Source: RUG11551 sp045586185 (lineage in GTDB: Bacteria > Planctomycetota > Planctomycetia > Pirellulales > Thermoguttaceae). From it: a stretch of 64,000 bases of DNA. Position 1 is the stretch's first letter. The number at the start of each line of letters is the position of its first letter. The notes under the pieces were generated by a model. That model did not search any database. It worked only from the letters and a program-made list of their open reading frames with translations, and was not told the DNA's origin. This document shows positions 17,379 to 27,077 of the stretch, piece after piece. The position numbers and the translations under genes are program-made. Where the stretch lies: contig JAZMZV010000189.1 in the NCBI GenBank assembly GCA_045586185.1, positions 1 to 64,000 on the forward strand. The letters run 5' to 3'.

Positions 17379-19745
17379 TTATTTAAGCGCCAAGTCAACA
17401 ACGTCGTCTAACGTCTTGTCTTGAGGGAATATTTTGACTTCGTCCAGTCCGAGCGTAAACGAACAGGCGATAAACTGCGGATAAGCCGACGACAACCCCA
17501 AACAAACGCCTTTAAGCTCGTCCGGAGTTATACCAAAGGCGATAAGCGGGGAGATGTAAGCCGAATCGAAATCCGCATTCATCATTTCGCTGATGGTAAA
17601 CGACGTCCGTTTGGCGGCGTTCCCCATAACGTAAAGGGAATACAAAATCGTCAGCTTGTCTACAGATCGCGGAATTCGCGTCAGAGCGACAATCCGCTGT
17701 CCCTTCTTTTCCACCTTCACAAGAGCTTTACCGCCATCGCCCAGCGGACTGGACTTGAACATGTTAAGAAGCGCCTGCATACCTCTTTTTTGAACTGAGG
17801 CTGAGACAATTTGAGTGAGCATTTCTCCAATCTCTTCGCTAGTATAACGGACGTTAAATTTCAACGAAGCGGCAAACCACTTGATTAACGGTGCGTTGTT
17901 TGCCAAAGCAATCCAAATCATGTCCCATAACGTTGAATCGTTTGCGCCCTTTTTGACGGCGTAATCTAACAAACGGCTCGGCGTAAGGGTTTTAGAGTCC
18001 TGTGCAAGCATGGCTTGACGGAACCAAAGACGCGCTGAATCCAGCATAGGACCGCCTAAGACGCCTCTTTCTGCCGTTTGCAAAAATTCTTCCCGCATTG
18101 TGGAATACATTTCCACCCATATCTCTCTAAGACCAAAAGTCTGATAATTGGCGATGCTTTTCAACGGAGTGTCATTGCTATTCGGAACCATGAGCGATTT
18201 ATACCTCCAACAGCCACGTTCAACGTCGTGGCATTTAAGACAATGGATGCATTTGGAACTGTCAACCGAAACGGCGTCATTGGGAAAGCTCAAAGCTCCA
18301 AAACGACATTCCGCCTCGCATGCGCGACAGCCTACGCACGCAATAAGTTTATTGATTATCCTTTTAAGCTGATTCTGTAAAGCCACTTTTTGGATAGGTC
18401 TAATATAGTTCAATTTGGCATGCAAATTGACGATATTGTCCTTAAAAACGTCGTATTGTATTTCGTATGAACACGACGATTGACTGGGATGTTTACAAGA
18501 TAAAAGGAAGGAATTATCGTTGAGTTCTTCGATCGTTCCTATTGTTTTACACCACTGGATAAAGGCGCTCACAGGGGCGTTAACGCCATTAAAATATAAA
18601 TCCGCCCCCTTTACAACTTCTCCCGGTATGAGTATTCGATTCTTGATTTCCAATCCATTCCTTCGAGCATGCCAGCCAGATGAGTCTAAATATTGTTGAG
18701 CATCGTCTTTTGAATCAAAATGTTTTAGAGTTGAATCTAAAATAATATCCTGATATGGTTGAATAGAACCTGGAAAAGCTTTGTTTATAAACCAAGCTTG
18801 TTTTTCAGAGGATTTGGGACAACATATACAGCCAACGCGCGGAACGCCGTATAGATAGGCGGAATTAAGCGGCAGGTTGTTTGCAAAGGTATACAAAAAC
18901 AACTCGTGAGCGCTCCAAGAGAGAATCGGCATTGCGTTAATTTGGGACGCGTTTTTAACGCCTAACCCGACATCCCCGTCGTATGAATTGCGAATAACGC
19001 TCTCGTCGCCTCTAATGCCTAAAAAAGCAAGCGTATTTACCGCGATTAAATTGAATTTCTCTTTTAATTCCAAAATAACAGGCGTTGCTTTATGAATTGA
19101 ACAACACCAGTCTAAAGATCGAGAAGGCGGACCAAATCTTTTCCAGTTCTCTAATGCCGTCGTTTTGGACGACACTTTAATAAAAGAGCGCTGAGGATAA
19201 CGCTTTTGAATCGTTTCCCACATTTGGTACGTTGACGGCAATTCCATTGTCGTGTCAGAAAAGATCACAGGAACGGATATTGGCAGAGCCTTATCGCAAA
19301 TGTCTAATAAAGCAACAGAATCTTTCCCACCGCTAAAGGCAATGTACGTTACGTCGGAAGTTCGAGCGTATTGGTCGTATATCTCCTTAATTCTTTTTAA
19401 GGTGAATATGACGATTAAATCCAGCGCCTGTTTATTAGCTTTAACCATGCCGTCTACGTCAACCGGCTTGAGGTTTTTAATACGCGTTAGATAATCAATT
19501 TCCAGCGGTTTATTGGGTAGCGTATTATGCAACTTTGCAACTTCACGTCCATTGTAAATATAGACGTTATTTTTTGCCCACATAATCGGGGCAGTTGAAT
19601 TCTCGTCGTACGAAAAATGGTTGTTAAATCCCAAAAGGTTTAACTCTTGAGCGTAAACGGGACGTATTTCAACCGCCACAAACTTGCCAGCTTGCTTTGT
19701 GAGCTTATACCCTCTTGTTTTAGCGTCCCATTCGTATTCGTACAT
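17379..19745 (-). CDS. brxP: BrxP: PAPS-reductase-like PP-loop enzyme with ferredoxin and DUF4007-like domains
   Basis: A 788-residue fusion. The PP-loop motif FSGGKDSVALLDIC (about residues 136-150) identifies an N-type ATP pyrophosphatase of the PAPS reductase/DndC group. Cysteines WCCSIHK (about 225) and CICCPK (about 310) resemble those that hold the Fe-S cluster in DndC. A ferredoxin-like segment (CVGCRACEAEC, then CIHCLKC) sits near 475-510. The C-terminal ~250 residues look like DUF4007. PAPS-reductase-domain BrxP is the signature of BREX type 4. The gene starts one base after the stop of the 1283-aa gene. The chemistry suggests sulfur insertion into DNA. Confidence 0.85.
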   Translation of the reverse strand: MYEYEWDAKTRGYKLTKQAGKFVAVEIRPVYAQELNLLGFNNHFSYDENSTAPIMWAKNNVYIYNGREVAKLHNTLPNKPLEIDYLTRIKNLKPVDVDGMVKANKQALDLIVIFTLKRIKEIYDQYARTSDVTYIAFSGGKDSVALLDICDKALPISVPVIFSDTTMELPSTYQMWETIQKRYPQRSFIKVSSKTTALENWKRFGPPSRSLDWCCSIHKATPVILELKEKFNLIAVNTLAFLGIRGDESVIRNSYDGDVGLGVKNASQINAMPILSWSAHELFLYTFANNLPLNSAYLYGVPRVGCICCPKSSEKQAWFINKAFPGSIQPYQDIILDSTLKHFDSKDDAQQYLDSSGWHARRNGLEIKNRILIPGEVVKGADLYFNGVNAPVSAFIQWCKTIGTIEELNDNSFLLSCKHPSQSSCSYEIQYDVFKDNIVNLHAKLNYIRPIQKVALQNQLKRIINKLIACVGCRACEAECRFGALSFPNDAVSVDSSKCIHCLKCHDVERGCWRYKSLMVPNSNDTPLKSIANYQTFGLREIWVEMYSTMREEFLQTAERGVLGGPMLDSARLWFRQAMLAQDSKTLTPSRLLDYAVKKGANDSTLWDMIWIALANNAPLIKWFAASLKFNVRYTSEEIGEMLTQIVSASVQKRGMQALLNMFKSSPLGDGGKALVKVEKKGQRIVALTRIPRSVDKLTILYSLYVMGNAAKRTSFTISEMMNADFDSAYISPLIAFGITPDELKGVCLGLSSAYPQFIACSFTLGLDEVKIFPQDKTLDDVVDLALK

Positions 19746-19746
19746 T

Positions 19747-22700
19747 TTACCGTTCCTTCAATAACTCTTCAAGCTGCTGTTCGAGTTTAGTCGTTCTTTT
19801 CATACGGATTAGATTCTGTTTCAGAAATTCTATTGCGCCACCTATAGAAATGTTATCCCCATTTTGCTGTTGATAACATTTTACAGCATATTCGATAATA
19901 TCTTTTGGAATTGGAATGCTGGCAGGAAGAAGCAATGCAGTAACCAAGTTGGCATTTGGTTCCTCGTTGACAATTGCTAAATCGTCTATCAATAACGCCG
20001 AAACGCTTGTGAGAAGATATTTGTTCCATTGCCACAGTTTATCATTGATTCGTAATTCCGGCAGTTCTTCAAAAAACGAATCGGACAACAATCCTAACGA
20101 TAAAAAAGGACGCGAGCCGAGCTGTTGAGTCAAACGTTCAGCAATCGCGCTTGCTAATTCCGGACTAAAATTGGATTGTTCTTTAAACGGTTGTATATCA
20201 ATCCAATGGTCAATATCCAAACGGATGCAATGAGGACGCAAATACGCAAGCGCCATTGCAGCGGTGTTAAAATAACCTGTTTTCTTTTTCGCGAACTCAA
20301 AAAAGAGGTTTTCATCAAAGACGCCACTGATAGGATACTGCTTTTTGAATTCGTCATAAAGATTAATCGTCCCAGTGGACTTTTCCGGTACAAAACGGGT
20401 TTTGGTTCCCCATTTATGTTTGACTTCGCCGGCATAGCAATGTCGAACAACATATCTAAAAGCATCGTCGTCTGTCAATTCGTATTGTTCACGAAATGCG
20501 CTTTGACCGTTTTCAGATTCTAAATTGTAATGTTCGTCGAGCTTGGCGGCAATAGTTGCCAGCGTCGCAGTTCCACCATTTGCTTCTAACTGAGCTACAG
20601 CGTCAGTAAGCGCTTCGGAAAAGTCGTCCTCTAAATACAACGAGTCTATCGTTCGGTAAGCATAGACGTCTTCATCTTCATTATAAACACATAAGACGTC
20701 GTCAACGTAATCGTCATCGTCCAGAAAATAATCTAATATATCTTCGTCAAGGTACGGGAATTTATCGCACAATTCGTACATCTTTACAGCTTTGTTCTTT
20801 TCTTCAAGAAATTGTTTTATTCTCAAAGAAACGTCTTTGTCGAATTGTTCTTCCGTAACGCTTTGCGGGATACAAATGTAGTAATTATCTTTTTGATAAT
20901 TGAACGAATTGATCTTTTGATCCAGTTTTGGATTGATAAACTTCACGATAAAATCGCCTAAGTCTCCAAGCTCTTCGTTAATAAACTTCAAGCGATAGCG
21001 GAATTTATCACGTACGACAGATGTCGCCACCGCCCCATACTGTTTGATTTGCTGGTCAATAAACTCTGCCATATCGTTGAGCGTCGACTCGTCAGCAATC
21101 TGGCTGGGGAGATAAAACAAGCCATCTGAGTTTTCAAACAAAAAATACGTCAGATCGTCTATGATTTCGTCTGTACATTGTACGCCAGACGCATTTTCCA
21201 AAATGTTTTTGCTATCCTCAAGGTTAATGCCCCGAGGGAATTTCTCTTCGATAGTCTTTAACAGCGTTTGCAATTCCGGCGTCAGTTCCGGCGGATTTTT
21301 CGTCAGCTCCGCCAGCGTCTGCTGAGACGATGGAGCGCTGTTATTGTCTGTTTTCAAATTGGGAGCGCCTACTGACCCATTAGCTCTGCCGGGAAAGTAT
21401 TCAATACGAACCTCTGATAGCGGCAATTGGCAGGACTGCATTAATAACTGAGCTTGTTTAACCGTGTCCGCTGCGCTAAAATTCGTGTTCAAATAACAAT
21501 CTGACTTAATCTGCTTGCACGACTGTTTCACAAACTGGGCGCGTGAAAACAGGCGCAAACCTGATCCTGAATCGCCATATTGTTTGACAAGAGCGTTAAA
21601 AGCGTCCGGTTCGTTTTGATCTATATAAATTGCTGTTTGCGGAAGAACGCCAGCCCATGACGAAATGGGAACCATTAGTTCGCCAAACGAAACAGAAGTC
21701 GGCTTTGAATGTTTCAGGTCTGGAATGGGATCGTCTAAAGTGAATGAAAGAATTTTACATTCCGGCTCCGGTTCCTGTTCGTCTGCTGCGTCATCGTTTA
21801 GCTGAGAATTAGAACGAATGCTATAGAGCAGTTGTTCATCTTTCGTTTCTTCTTGTATGCTGGAGCCGAATAGGTCGTCGCTCAAGGCGTAACTGATAAT
21901 CGTCTCACTTAATGACGGGTACAGTTGTCGCAGCTGGGACATTGGAACAGGGCAGTCCGCCTTTTCCAGATAACTCTCAATTTGACCGTAAAAGTTTTCG
22001 CAGAATTCGTCTGTCGTTATTGATCTGGGCAGGCAAACGCCGTCCCCGTCGACATCGCTATAATCAATGGCAACTACCTGGTCCATTTCTCTAAAGACGT
22101 ACCATTCAATGAACTCCAGTAATTCCTCGTCGTTGCACTCGCAATCAAATTGATCCTGAAATTTTTCGCGAATAACCGACAGCGATACCGCATTGTACTG
22201 GTTGACGTTTTGGTCAATAAACGCCGCCATCGATTTGACTGTCGATTCGTCTGCCAGACGCTTGGGAACATAAAAGACGTTGTCCGCCTTATTATACGCC
22301 AGTATCATCCGCAGATCTTCTAAAGTATATTTATTACATGGTACGCCAGAAGCGAGTTCTAACGTTCGTACACTGTCCTCGTTGTCAATATCGATGCCCT
22401 TCGGAAATGTCTCTTCTATTTCATCAATGAGCTTTTGGTGAGCAGGCGAAAGAACCGGCAAGCCATTGTCGGTGAATTCCATGCCGATATCCACGAAATC
22501 GTCAACATTGTTGAAGTTAAATTCCTTATCGTCCTTGAAATTCTCGCTATTATCTACGTCGTTGTTGACCAGGTCGTTGTCGAATTCCTTGTCTTCACCG
22601 TCTTCTTCGAGTTCGTCTTCTTCCGGGTCGTTATCGTCAAGTTCGGAATTTTCCTCTTCCGTTTCCTCCAATTCGGGAGCTGGTTCGACGTCTGATATAT

Positions 22701-23598
22701 TATTAACGTCTATTGAGAACGTATTATCAAGCGTCGTCTGCTCTCCCTTGGGACGATATTCAATTAGAACCTGAGACGGATCGATATCGCAAAATACCAG
22801 GAATGAGATTGCGATTTGAATTATGTCGTCTGAGGTTAAATCGCCCTTAACGAATAGCCCATTTCTGACCTTTTGAGGTTCTTTGGTATAACTGCTCTTA
22901 AAAAAACTATTTTTGGATTTAGCGAGTATAAATCTCTTGCCTTTAGGACCGTAAATGCGGAGTAGCTCATCAAGTTTATCTGGATAATACAAATCGATGT
23001 ATTTTACGATTTCTACCAGAATCTCCCGCCAAGAGGAAATATTAGAACCAATTTTTATAGAACACGGTTTGGCGCCTGAATTTTTTAAAACAGGCGGGTT
23101 GTCAAGCGAAAAATAGTGCGAAATATTTGGCGCTTCCAACGTTGAATCCAATTCCGGTTCCTCTTCCGCTAACGCTTCTTCGGATACGGGCGCTTCATAA
23201 CGAACAATAAAGTATCTCGCTGGCAAACGGCAATAATAAATGAGCTTTGTAATTATGTCAACAATTCCAGAGGAACTCAGACGCTGTTCAACAAAAAGGT
23301 TGTATTTAATTCTAAAAGCGTCGTATAAATTATCAGAGTCGCTCGCAAAAATTACGTTTTTGCTAAGAAATGTATCGCCAAGGTCTTTTAATGCCTTTAT
23401 ATGTTTAGGTTTATGGTTATAAACGTAAAGGCAAAATGAACGATAAATATCTCTCCAGGTAGATACATATTCCCATCCGTCAGGCGTCTTGAATGCCTTT
23501 AATCTGAAATCCTTAAACTCGTTCGTTTCCGGAACGTTGTTAAAGTTGAATTGTCGAATTTCGTATTCGGGTTGACCGTCAGAATCGAAAGTGTCCAT
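19747..23598 (-). CDS. Large acidic repeat protein heading the BREX4-like operon
   Basis: A 1283-residue protein not recognised as a named BREX component. It is built of internal repeats. Module A occurs three times (about residues 10-136, 160-288 and 615-738), each with a central SSW or STW and ending in an I-EY or VRYE strand. Module C occurs twice (about 383-600 and 772-985), each opening with a TFPKGI or KFPRGI motif and holding an LADEST/IADEST and AAFID/AEFID block. An acidic linker (about 303-380) separates A2 from C1. The C-terminal 280 residues are unique and helical. It is coupled to brxP by one base, so it is made with BREX. Candidate roles are DNA-shape or phage recognition, or scaffolding. 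Confidence 0.75.
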   Translation of the reverse strand: MDTFDSDGQPEYEIRQFNFNNVPETNEFKDFRLKAFKTPDGWEYVSTWRDIYRSFCLYVYNHKPKHIKALKDLGDTFLSKNVIFASDSDNLYDAFRIKYNLFVEQRLSSSGIVDIITKLIYYCRLPARYFIVRYEAPVSEEALAEEEPELDSTLEAPNISHYFSLDNPPVLKNSGAKPCSIKIGSNISSWREILVEIVKYIDLYYPDKLDELLRIYGPKGKRFILAKSKNSFFKSSYTKEPQKVRNGLFVKGDLTSDDIIQIAISFLVFCDIDPSQVLIEYRPKGEQTTLDNTFSIDVNNISDVEPAPELEETEEENSELDDNDPEEDELEEDGEDKEFDNDLVNNDVDNSENFKDDKEFNFNNVDDFVDIGMEFTDNGLPVLSPAHQKLIDEIEETFPKGIDIDNEDSVRTLELASGVPCNKYTLEDLRMILAYNKADNVFYVPKRLADESTVKSMAAFIDQNVNQYNAVSLSVIREKFQDQFDCECNDEELLEFIEWYVFREMDQVVAIDYSDVDGDGVCLPRSITTDEFCENFYGQIESYLEKADCPVPMSQLRQLYPSLSETIISYALSDDLFGSSIQEETKDEQLLYSIRSNSQLNDDAADEQEPEPECKILSFTLDDPIPDLKHSKPTSVSFGELMVPISSWAGVLPQTAIYIDQNEPDAFNALVKQYGDSGSGLRLFSRAQFVKQSCKQIKSDCYLNTNFSAADTVKQAQLLMQSCQLPLSEVRIEYFPGRANGSVGAPNLKTDNNSAPSSQQTLAELTKNPPELTPELQTLLKTIEEKFPRGINLEDSKNILENASGVQCTDEIIDDLTYFLFENSDGLFYLPSQIADESTLNDMAEFIDQQIKQYGAVATSVVRDKFRYRLKFINEELGDLGDFIVKFINPKLDQKINSFNYQKDNYYICIPQSVTEEQFDKDVSLRIKQFLEEKNKAVKMYELCDKFPYLDEDILDYFLDDDDYVDDVLCVYNEDEDVYAYRTIDSLYLEDDFSEALTDAVAQLEANGGTATLATIAAKLDEHYNLESENGQSAFREQYELTDDDAFRYVVRHCYAGEVKHKWGTKTRFVPEKSTGTINLYDEFKKQYPISGVFDENLFFEFAKKKTGYFNTAAMALAYLRPHCIRLDIDHWIDIQPFKEQSNFSPELASAIAERLTQQLGSRPFLSLGLLSDSFFEELPELRINDKLWQWNKYLLTSVSALLIDDLAIVNEEPNANLVTALLLPASIPIPKDIIEYAVKCYQQQNGDNISIGGAIEFLKQNLIRMKRTTKLEQQLEELLKER

Positions 23599-23690
23599 TT
23601 CAGGATTTGCCGGATATTGAAGCAGCTCGCTATTCAGAGCTGGTAATTAACAAAACTAACATATCTACTCTTTGATTTTGAAATCTAAAT

Positions 23691-23750
23691 AACTGTAACA
23701 GTTCATTAGAGTTCATCTTTAAATTATACTTACTTAATTTATTCTTACAA
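23691..23750 (-). promoter_or_regulatory. Promoter and palindromic operator of the BREX4 operon
   Basis: On the minus strand, TTGTAA (23750-23745), 16-base spacer, TATAAT (23728-23723), giving a ~118-base leader to the 1283-aa gene. Just after the expected start site lies AACTGTAACAGTT (23691-23703), a 13-base palindrome, next to a GTTCAT direct repeat (23701 and 23711). Likely repressor-controlled. Confidence 0.55.
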
Positions 23751-23877
23751 TACCCCCTTAAAGAAAATGAATAACAGATTTTTTCAACCCTGGACAAATT
23801 TTTGGTGCTTTTTATTGCTATCTAAGATGTCAAAATGCACAAAAAAGATCACTTATAGAACTCTGAAAGGATTTAAC

Positions 23878-23927
23878 GTAACAGAACTCGCCCGAACGGT
23901 AAAGGGGGTTCTGTTACCATTTGGGCG
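23878..23927 (-). other. Interleaved inverted repeats, possible RNA pseudoknot
   Basis: GTAACAGAAC (23878-23887) pairs perfectly with 23908-23917. CGCCCGAACGGT (23889-23900) pairs at 9 of 12 positions with 23916-23927. The order is arm 1, arm 2, arm 1', arm 2', so the helices either form an H-type pseudoknot or exclude each other. It lies between the AlbA gene stop and the BREX promoter. It could be a structured 3' end, an attenuator or a protein site. Confidence 0.45.
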
Positions 23928-23987
23928 ACCGGTTTCTTGAATTATCCATCAATTTAGATATGAAACCTTCGCGAATAAAGACTGCTC

Positions 23988-25604
23988 CTACTGTTGTCGT
24001 TTCTTTTCTTTGGTGGAATCGGTTGACTGATTCGTCAAGATAACCCAGTGCCCATTTTTCTGAGCGCCCTCATGCTTAACGATACCTTTTTCTCTCAGCT
24101 TATCCAGCGCGCCTCGGATTCGACCGACTGTAGTCTTGATATTATTCGCCAGTTTGCTAAGTGTGATGGTTGGCTCTGACTCAATCAGTTGAAGGATTCT
24201 ATCAGAGATTTCAGCTTCTGAGCAGTTTTCTGTGTTAATGCCAGCTTCAGTGCTGACTTTTGTGCTAAATGTCGTATTTCCGCCGATTTCTGTGCTAATG
24301 ACAGTATTTCCGCCGATTTCTGTGCTGATTTCTGTGCTGATAACAGTGCCCCCACCAATTTCTGTGCTAATTTCTGTGCCGAGGTTATTTTCTGTGCTAT
24401 TATCTATATTAGTCTTTGTGTTAATTTCATCAGGCTTACGAAAAAGGTTTACCCGGAAAGTATTCGCCATCTCGATAAACTCCGGTTTGGGCAGTTCATA
24501 AGCTTGAGCCAACGCAATAATGTCTTTAAGTCCGGTTCCCCAAGCTTCAATAAAACCCATTTGATTGAACACTTCTGCAATTACCCTGTTTCGTTGTTTA
24601 GATCGTCCAATGAGTGCCTCTTCTAACGTCAAACCACCGTATAAACCACCGGGAGAAGTAACCTCAAGCCGATCGTCAAACAGGCAGACTTGGACGCAGG
24701 ATTCGTCCAGAAAGTTGCGATGATAATGGGCATTGGTAATCATTTCGCGGATAGCTTTCGGCGGAAGTTCCATACTCTCCTGACGAATCAGCCCTTCTAC
24801 TTTAGCGGAATGGCGGATATTTCGTAATACAAAGGCGTATGCGGATAGTATTTGTTCATAAAGCGGACCGGTATATTCCTGTTTATCAATAAACACACCG
24901 CGATCTTTTCCAGCAAAAACGGCACACTGAGTGCGGGCAAAGTGAAAATGTGAACTGGTCAACAATGCAAAGGCGTTGGTCGCGATATAATCATCGCCTG
25001 ATTTTTTCAACACATTCCAGTTTTCCAAATTGACGCGCGTAACTGGTAGCAGTTTTTCCCGCTTTGGATTACGCTTTTGCATTTCTTTTCGGAAACGATT
25101 GATGTCCTGACAGAGCCTCTTAATCGCTTTCTCTGTAACCGGATAATTGATGCAAGGCAATTCATCCCAAAAAATTCTGCTGCCTTCCATTTCCAATTCT
25201 TTAATTTTTTCGGAGGAAGCGCATCGAGTCGTGCCTCCAACGCGGATATAAGTTCCCTTTTCTTTTCCCTTCGATTTGAGATAATAAGGTCGATGTGGAG
25301 CAGGAGACACCGTTATAATGATGACTGTCTTTCCGTCAATGGTATAAGGTTCAATATCTGGGACAATCTGCGGCTGGCAAGAATCGGAAACCGCATTGGA
25401 AATCTGATCCATCTGCTGAAATAAGGTTGCGTTATCCACGCCGACTATCTCTCGGCTTTCATCAGCAACCCCGATTATGACTTTACCGCCCTGAGTGTTG
25501 GCAAAGGCAATGATTGTTTTCACGTATTTTTCGGAGTTCATCGGCAGCATTTCTTTGAACTCCGTATTTTTCGATTCGTTGCCAATAATATCTTCGATTG
25601 TCAT
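23988..25604 (-). CDS. AlbA/Schlafen-domain putative transcriptional regulator with C-terminal wHTH
   Basis: A 538-residue protein of the AlbA_2 (Schlafen-like) and RecG-related C-terminal ATPase-fold family. The N-terminus has ESKNTEFKEMLP and IIAFANTQGGKVIIGVAD, the family hallmark. Middle residues PPKAIREMITNAHYHRN and a GGLYGGLTLEEAL segment match the HATPase-like part. A low-complexity linker of repeated STEI and GGNT units (about 395-455) leads to a winged helix (about 460-530). Proteins like this are commonly linked to mobile elements and defence islands. It lies upstream of the BREX operon in the same orientation with its own promoter, and may regulate it. Confidence 0.8.
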   Translation of the reverse strand: MTIEDIIGNESKNTEFKEMLPMNSEKYVKTIIAFANTQGGKVIIGVADESREIVGVDNATLFQQMDQISNAVSDSCQPQIVPDIEPYTIDGKTVIIITVSPAPHRPYYLKSKGKEKGTYIRVGGTTRCASSEKIKELEMEGSRIFWDELPCINYPVTEKAIKRLCQDINRFRKEMQKRNPKREKLLPVTRVNLENWNVLKKSGDDYIATNAFALLTSSHFHFARTQCAVFAGKDRGVFIDKQEYTGPLYEQILSAYAFVLRNIRHSAKVEGLIRQESMELPPKAIREMITNAHYHRNFLDESCVQVCLFDDRLEVTSPGGLYGGLTLEEALIGRSKQRNRVIAEVFNQMGFIEAWGTGLKDIIALAQAYELPKPEFIEMANTFRVNLFRKPDEINTKTNIDNSTENNLGTEISTEIGGGTVISTEISTEIGGNTVISTEIGGNTTFSTKVSTEAGINTENCSEAEISDRILQLIESEPTITLSKLANNIKTTVGRIRGALDKLREKGIVKHEGAQKNGHWVILTNQSTDSTKEKKRQQ

Positions 25605-25828
25605 TCTAGCGCCCTCGGGCTTGGTTTATTATCCAAAATGTTTCTTTGCTTTTGCTATTATATAATTTCCATAAACTGTTTGTTGTCAATGCGAATTGAG
25701 GGGAGGTCAATCAGCTTCTGACCTTGACTGACCGATCTGGACAAACCACAATCGTTCAGAAATCCGTCAAGCCTCATGGGGTTATTGGGGGATTGACAAA
25801 ATTGAATATTACATTATATTGCTAATAT

Positions 25829-25857
25829 AGTATATTTCTTTCCTTTAATTGCGTCAA
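25829..25857 (-). promoter_or_regulatory. Promoter of the AlbA-domain gene
   Basis: TTGACG (25857-25852), 17-base spacer, TATACT (25834-25829) on the minus strand, with a leader of about 220 bases to the start codon at 25604. Confidence 0.5.
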
Positions 25858-26955
25858 GTGGGGAATCGTTGTCCAGAAAGATTTTCGGGACAATCGCCCT
25901 TTATTTTTTCGCAAATTCCGCCTTTTTATGGAAAAATGGGGGAAATCTGACGAGGGATTCAGTCTTTGTTTACACAAAAAATACATTCAGTAAAAAATAA
26001 TATTTCGCCCTCCCTGTTAGGTAGTTCAACAGCCGCCCCTGCGTACCGGGAATTATTAAACCGCGTCGTCGCTATCAGCATTTATAAAAACAAAGTTTGT
26101 TAGTTTTGCCTATGCGTTTGGCAATAGTCAAAAGATAAACCGTTTTGGAAGTACCTTGACGGGGGGGCAACGTCTGCCAAATGCTTCCTGTTCCGGCTGG
26201 CGGTTAGTACAGACCGAACCCGGCAAACAGAACAGAACCGGCAACCAGAACCGAATAAAAGAAAAGACGTCCAACATTGAACAGCCGAACGACCGTATGT
26301 ACCGTTCGCAGGCAATGCCGGAATACGGCTCAATCAAATCGCGCAGCAACGCGACGACCGTCGGAGACGTATAGAATTCTCCTTTGATGAAACTCCCTCT
26401 CTATTATAGCTTTACAAGAAATCAAGACTTTTATCTCTGCATTTGTCACTTTCATACAAGATTTTGGCGCGATTATGCACCTTCAATTCAATTGGATTTC
26501 TTGTATAAGTTTTAGAAAAATCGCGAAAGGAGATCAGCTGCGTTAGGACACTGTAATCCCATTTTTTGTTCCCCCCCCCCCTTTAACTCCATAGAACTCC
26601 AATGATTGCCAAAAGATTGATTACTGTTGTTGTGAGCTTGCTGGCGGCGGTTCTTCCGGCAGTTTCTCATGTGGAGCCGACGGCGGAGTATTATCAGTAG
26701 CGCGCCAAAACGTTCGATATATAAACTCTCGATCTTCATAATTAAAAATATTTTGGGTAACTAACAATAATAAATATAGTATAAAACAACATTGCGGTTT
26801 TGTCATTATCGGATTATGATGGCGTAAATTAGAGAAAATTTACAGTAAATTTACCGGTCGGTGTACTGCTAGCCTTCTCTAAAAAAGTCGTTTTATCTGC
26901 CTTGCGACTCTTTTGTGGAAAAGAATGTTACAAAAAATTTTAAGATTTTTCTTAT
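25858..26955. other. Long gap between the AlbA regulator and the GTPase operon
   Basis: About 1.1 kb with no convincing gene. It contains a 12-base poly-C tract (about 26571-26582), a 7-base poly-G, and a spaced inverted repeat ACAAGAAAT/ATTTCTTGT (about 26412 and 26497). A plus-strand frame at 26156-26374 has a protein-like end (MYRSQAMPEYGSIKSRSNAT) but no start signals. It may be a remnant. Confidence 0.4.
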
Positions 26956-27012
26956 ATTTGTCATTCTCCCCCCTTGTTATGAGTATAATATTATTATATA
27001 ATAATGACAAAT
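26956..27012 (+). promoter_or_regulatory. Operator-framed promoter of the GTPase operon
   Basis: TTGTTA (26974-26979), 17-base spacer, TATAAT (26997-27002). The promoter lies between the arms of a perfect 10-bp inverted repeat, ATTTGTCATT (26956-26965) and AATGACAAAT (27003-27012). The -10 region is itself in a 16-bp palindrome, ATTATTATATAATAAT. Without the IS at 27078 the first gene would start about 80 bases downstream. Confidence 0.6.
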
Positions 27013-27077
27013 AATTGAGAAGAAAGCTATACTCATTATAGCATTTCAATCTGACAAAGCCATTTAATATGGAACTA

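Noticed and set aside
26621..26806. Minus-strand 61-residue frame with a hydrophobic start and Pro-rich end
   Set aside because: Looks somewhat like a small exported protein, but there is no ribosome-binding site or promoter and it lies in a degraded gap.
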